Source: Malachius bipustulatus (taxonomy: Eukaryota; Arthropoda; Insecta; Coleoptera; Melyridae). From it: a stretch of DNA of 64,000 bases. The position numbers and the translations under genes were made by a program. The notes beneath the pieces were generated by a model. It did not search any database and had not been told where the DNA came from. It saw only the letters and a program-made list of their open reading frames with translations. The stretch covers positions 37,607,579 through 37,671,578 of the forward strand of contig OU342638.1 in the NCBI GenBank assembly GCA_910589415.1, given 5' to 3'. Shown piece after piece: positions 63,548 to 64,000 of the stretch (within the stretch, counting starts at the first letter, position 1; every line of letters starts with the position of its first letter).

Positions 63548-64000
63548 GTAGAAATAGAAATAGAAATAGAAATAGAATTTATTGAGCTTTAAATTACACA
63601 GCCAAGTCCTAAGAAATTACAATAGAAATACAATACAATATTATCAAGTACGAAATTACATCAGTCTCACATTAAACTGCCCTATAAAATCATTTGTCTG
63701 GAGTTCATATCCGTGCTTAGATATTCCTCAACTGTGTATAAGGGGTGGTGCAATAGCATCGACTTCACTGCTCTGCGGAACTCATGCCGCGAGTATGATT
63801 TTGTACATTGTGGAAGTTTGTTATAGAACTTGATACACCAATAATTCAGTGCATGCTGTGACCTGGATATACGATGAAACGGTATGCTGATCTTGTCATA
63901 GCTTCTCGTATTATGAGCATGGAAGAATCCGTTTTTTTGAAATTTGTCCTTGTGCTCATGTACGTACATCACACAGGCCATTATATACATGGAAACCACT
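63548..64000 (-). mobile_element. LINE 3' end (jockey/CR1-like), runs off the window
   Basis: Minus-strand ORF2 C-terminus at 63682-64000, followed by a short 3' UTR and a tail of (TTTCTA)n repeats at about 63548-63575 (AGAAAT repeats on the + strand). AATAAATTCTATTTC marks the transition. The 5' part lies beyond 64000. Confidence 0.8.
63682..64000 (-). CDS. Reverse transcriptase ORF2 C-terminus (partial)
   Basis: About 105 residues ending the ORF2 protein of a non-LTR retrotransposon. It contains HNTRSYDKISIPFHR, KFYNKLPQ and FRRAVKSMLL...YTVEEYLS, the typical C-terminal pattern after the RT thumb in jockey/CR1-type elements. No stop is seen within the window and the frame continues beyond it, so the catalytic domain cannot be judged. 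Confidence 0.78.
   Translation of the reverse strand, partial: VVSMYIMACVMYVHEHKDKFQKNGFFHAHNTRSYDKISIPFHRISRSQHALNYWCIKFYNKLPQCTKSYSRHEFRRAVKSMLLHHPLYTVEEYLSTDMNSRQMIL

Overview
This is a repeat-rich, AT-rich eukaryotic window, almost certainly from an insect nuclear genome. The signs are intron-less C2H2 zinc-finger genes, Ty3/Gypsy, BEL/Pao, DIRS-like and R2-type retroelements, a Tc1/mariner-type transposase relic, and many TA-flanked elements ending in CAGGGTG. The expanded finger family resembles REST-like/gastrula-type families I associate with beetles, but the species cannot be fixed from sequence alone.

The host genes are six tandem paralogs on the + strand, ZF1 11755-13203, ZF2 20543-21514, ZF3 24265-25716, ZF4 40805-42556, ZF5 50980-52176 and ZF6 59482-61110. 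Each has an acidic N-terminal region with several SUMO-type psi-K-x-E motifs, followed by 6 to 13 fingers of the form C-x2-C-x12-H-x3/4-H. The family is changing by intragenic finger duplication, N-terminal module fusion (ZF4), loss of the last finger (ZF2, ZF3, ZF5) and apparent recombination between 5' and 3' flanks.

Layout. 1-3.3 kb: a long hairpin repeat, then the start of a segmental duplication holding a PIF/Harbinger-like MITE. 3.3-10 kb: a solo LTR and a complete-length Gypsy element at the same ATAT site. 10-13.2 kb: the rest of the duplication and ZF1. 14-20 kb: non-coding, with several tandem repeats. 20-26 kb: ZF2 (beside a solo LTR) and ZF3. 27-37.2 kb: an R2-type LINE split by an internally deleted BEL element. 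37.4-43.4 kb: the second duplication copy (no Gypsy, no Harbinger MITE, but a new hairpin element) and ZF4. 44-48 kb: hairpin repeats, a hammerhead-like motif, a solo LTR and a SINE-like insert. 48.1-51 kb: a long-TIR transposon with an 11-unit tandem array in the ZF5 5' leader. 51-53 kb: ZF5. 54-59 kb: a DIRS relic, a LINE 3' end carrying a hammerhead-bearing retrozyme-like insertion, further hairpin MITEs and a transposase relic. 59.5-62.2 kb: ZF6 and its MITE. 63.5-64 kb: the 3' end of another LINE on the minus strand.

The most novel items are two hammerhead-ribozyme-like motifs. One (minus strand, about 56304-56350) lies in a 493-bp element with a 14-bp target duplication and a partial-dimer organisation, as expected of a retrozyme. 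The other (plus strand, about 46718-46780) lies in a 179-bp inverted repeat. Paired filled and empty sites between duplication copies also give direct proof of several insertions.
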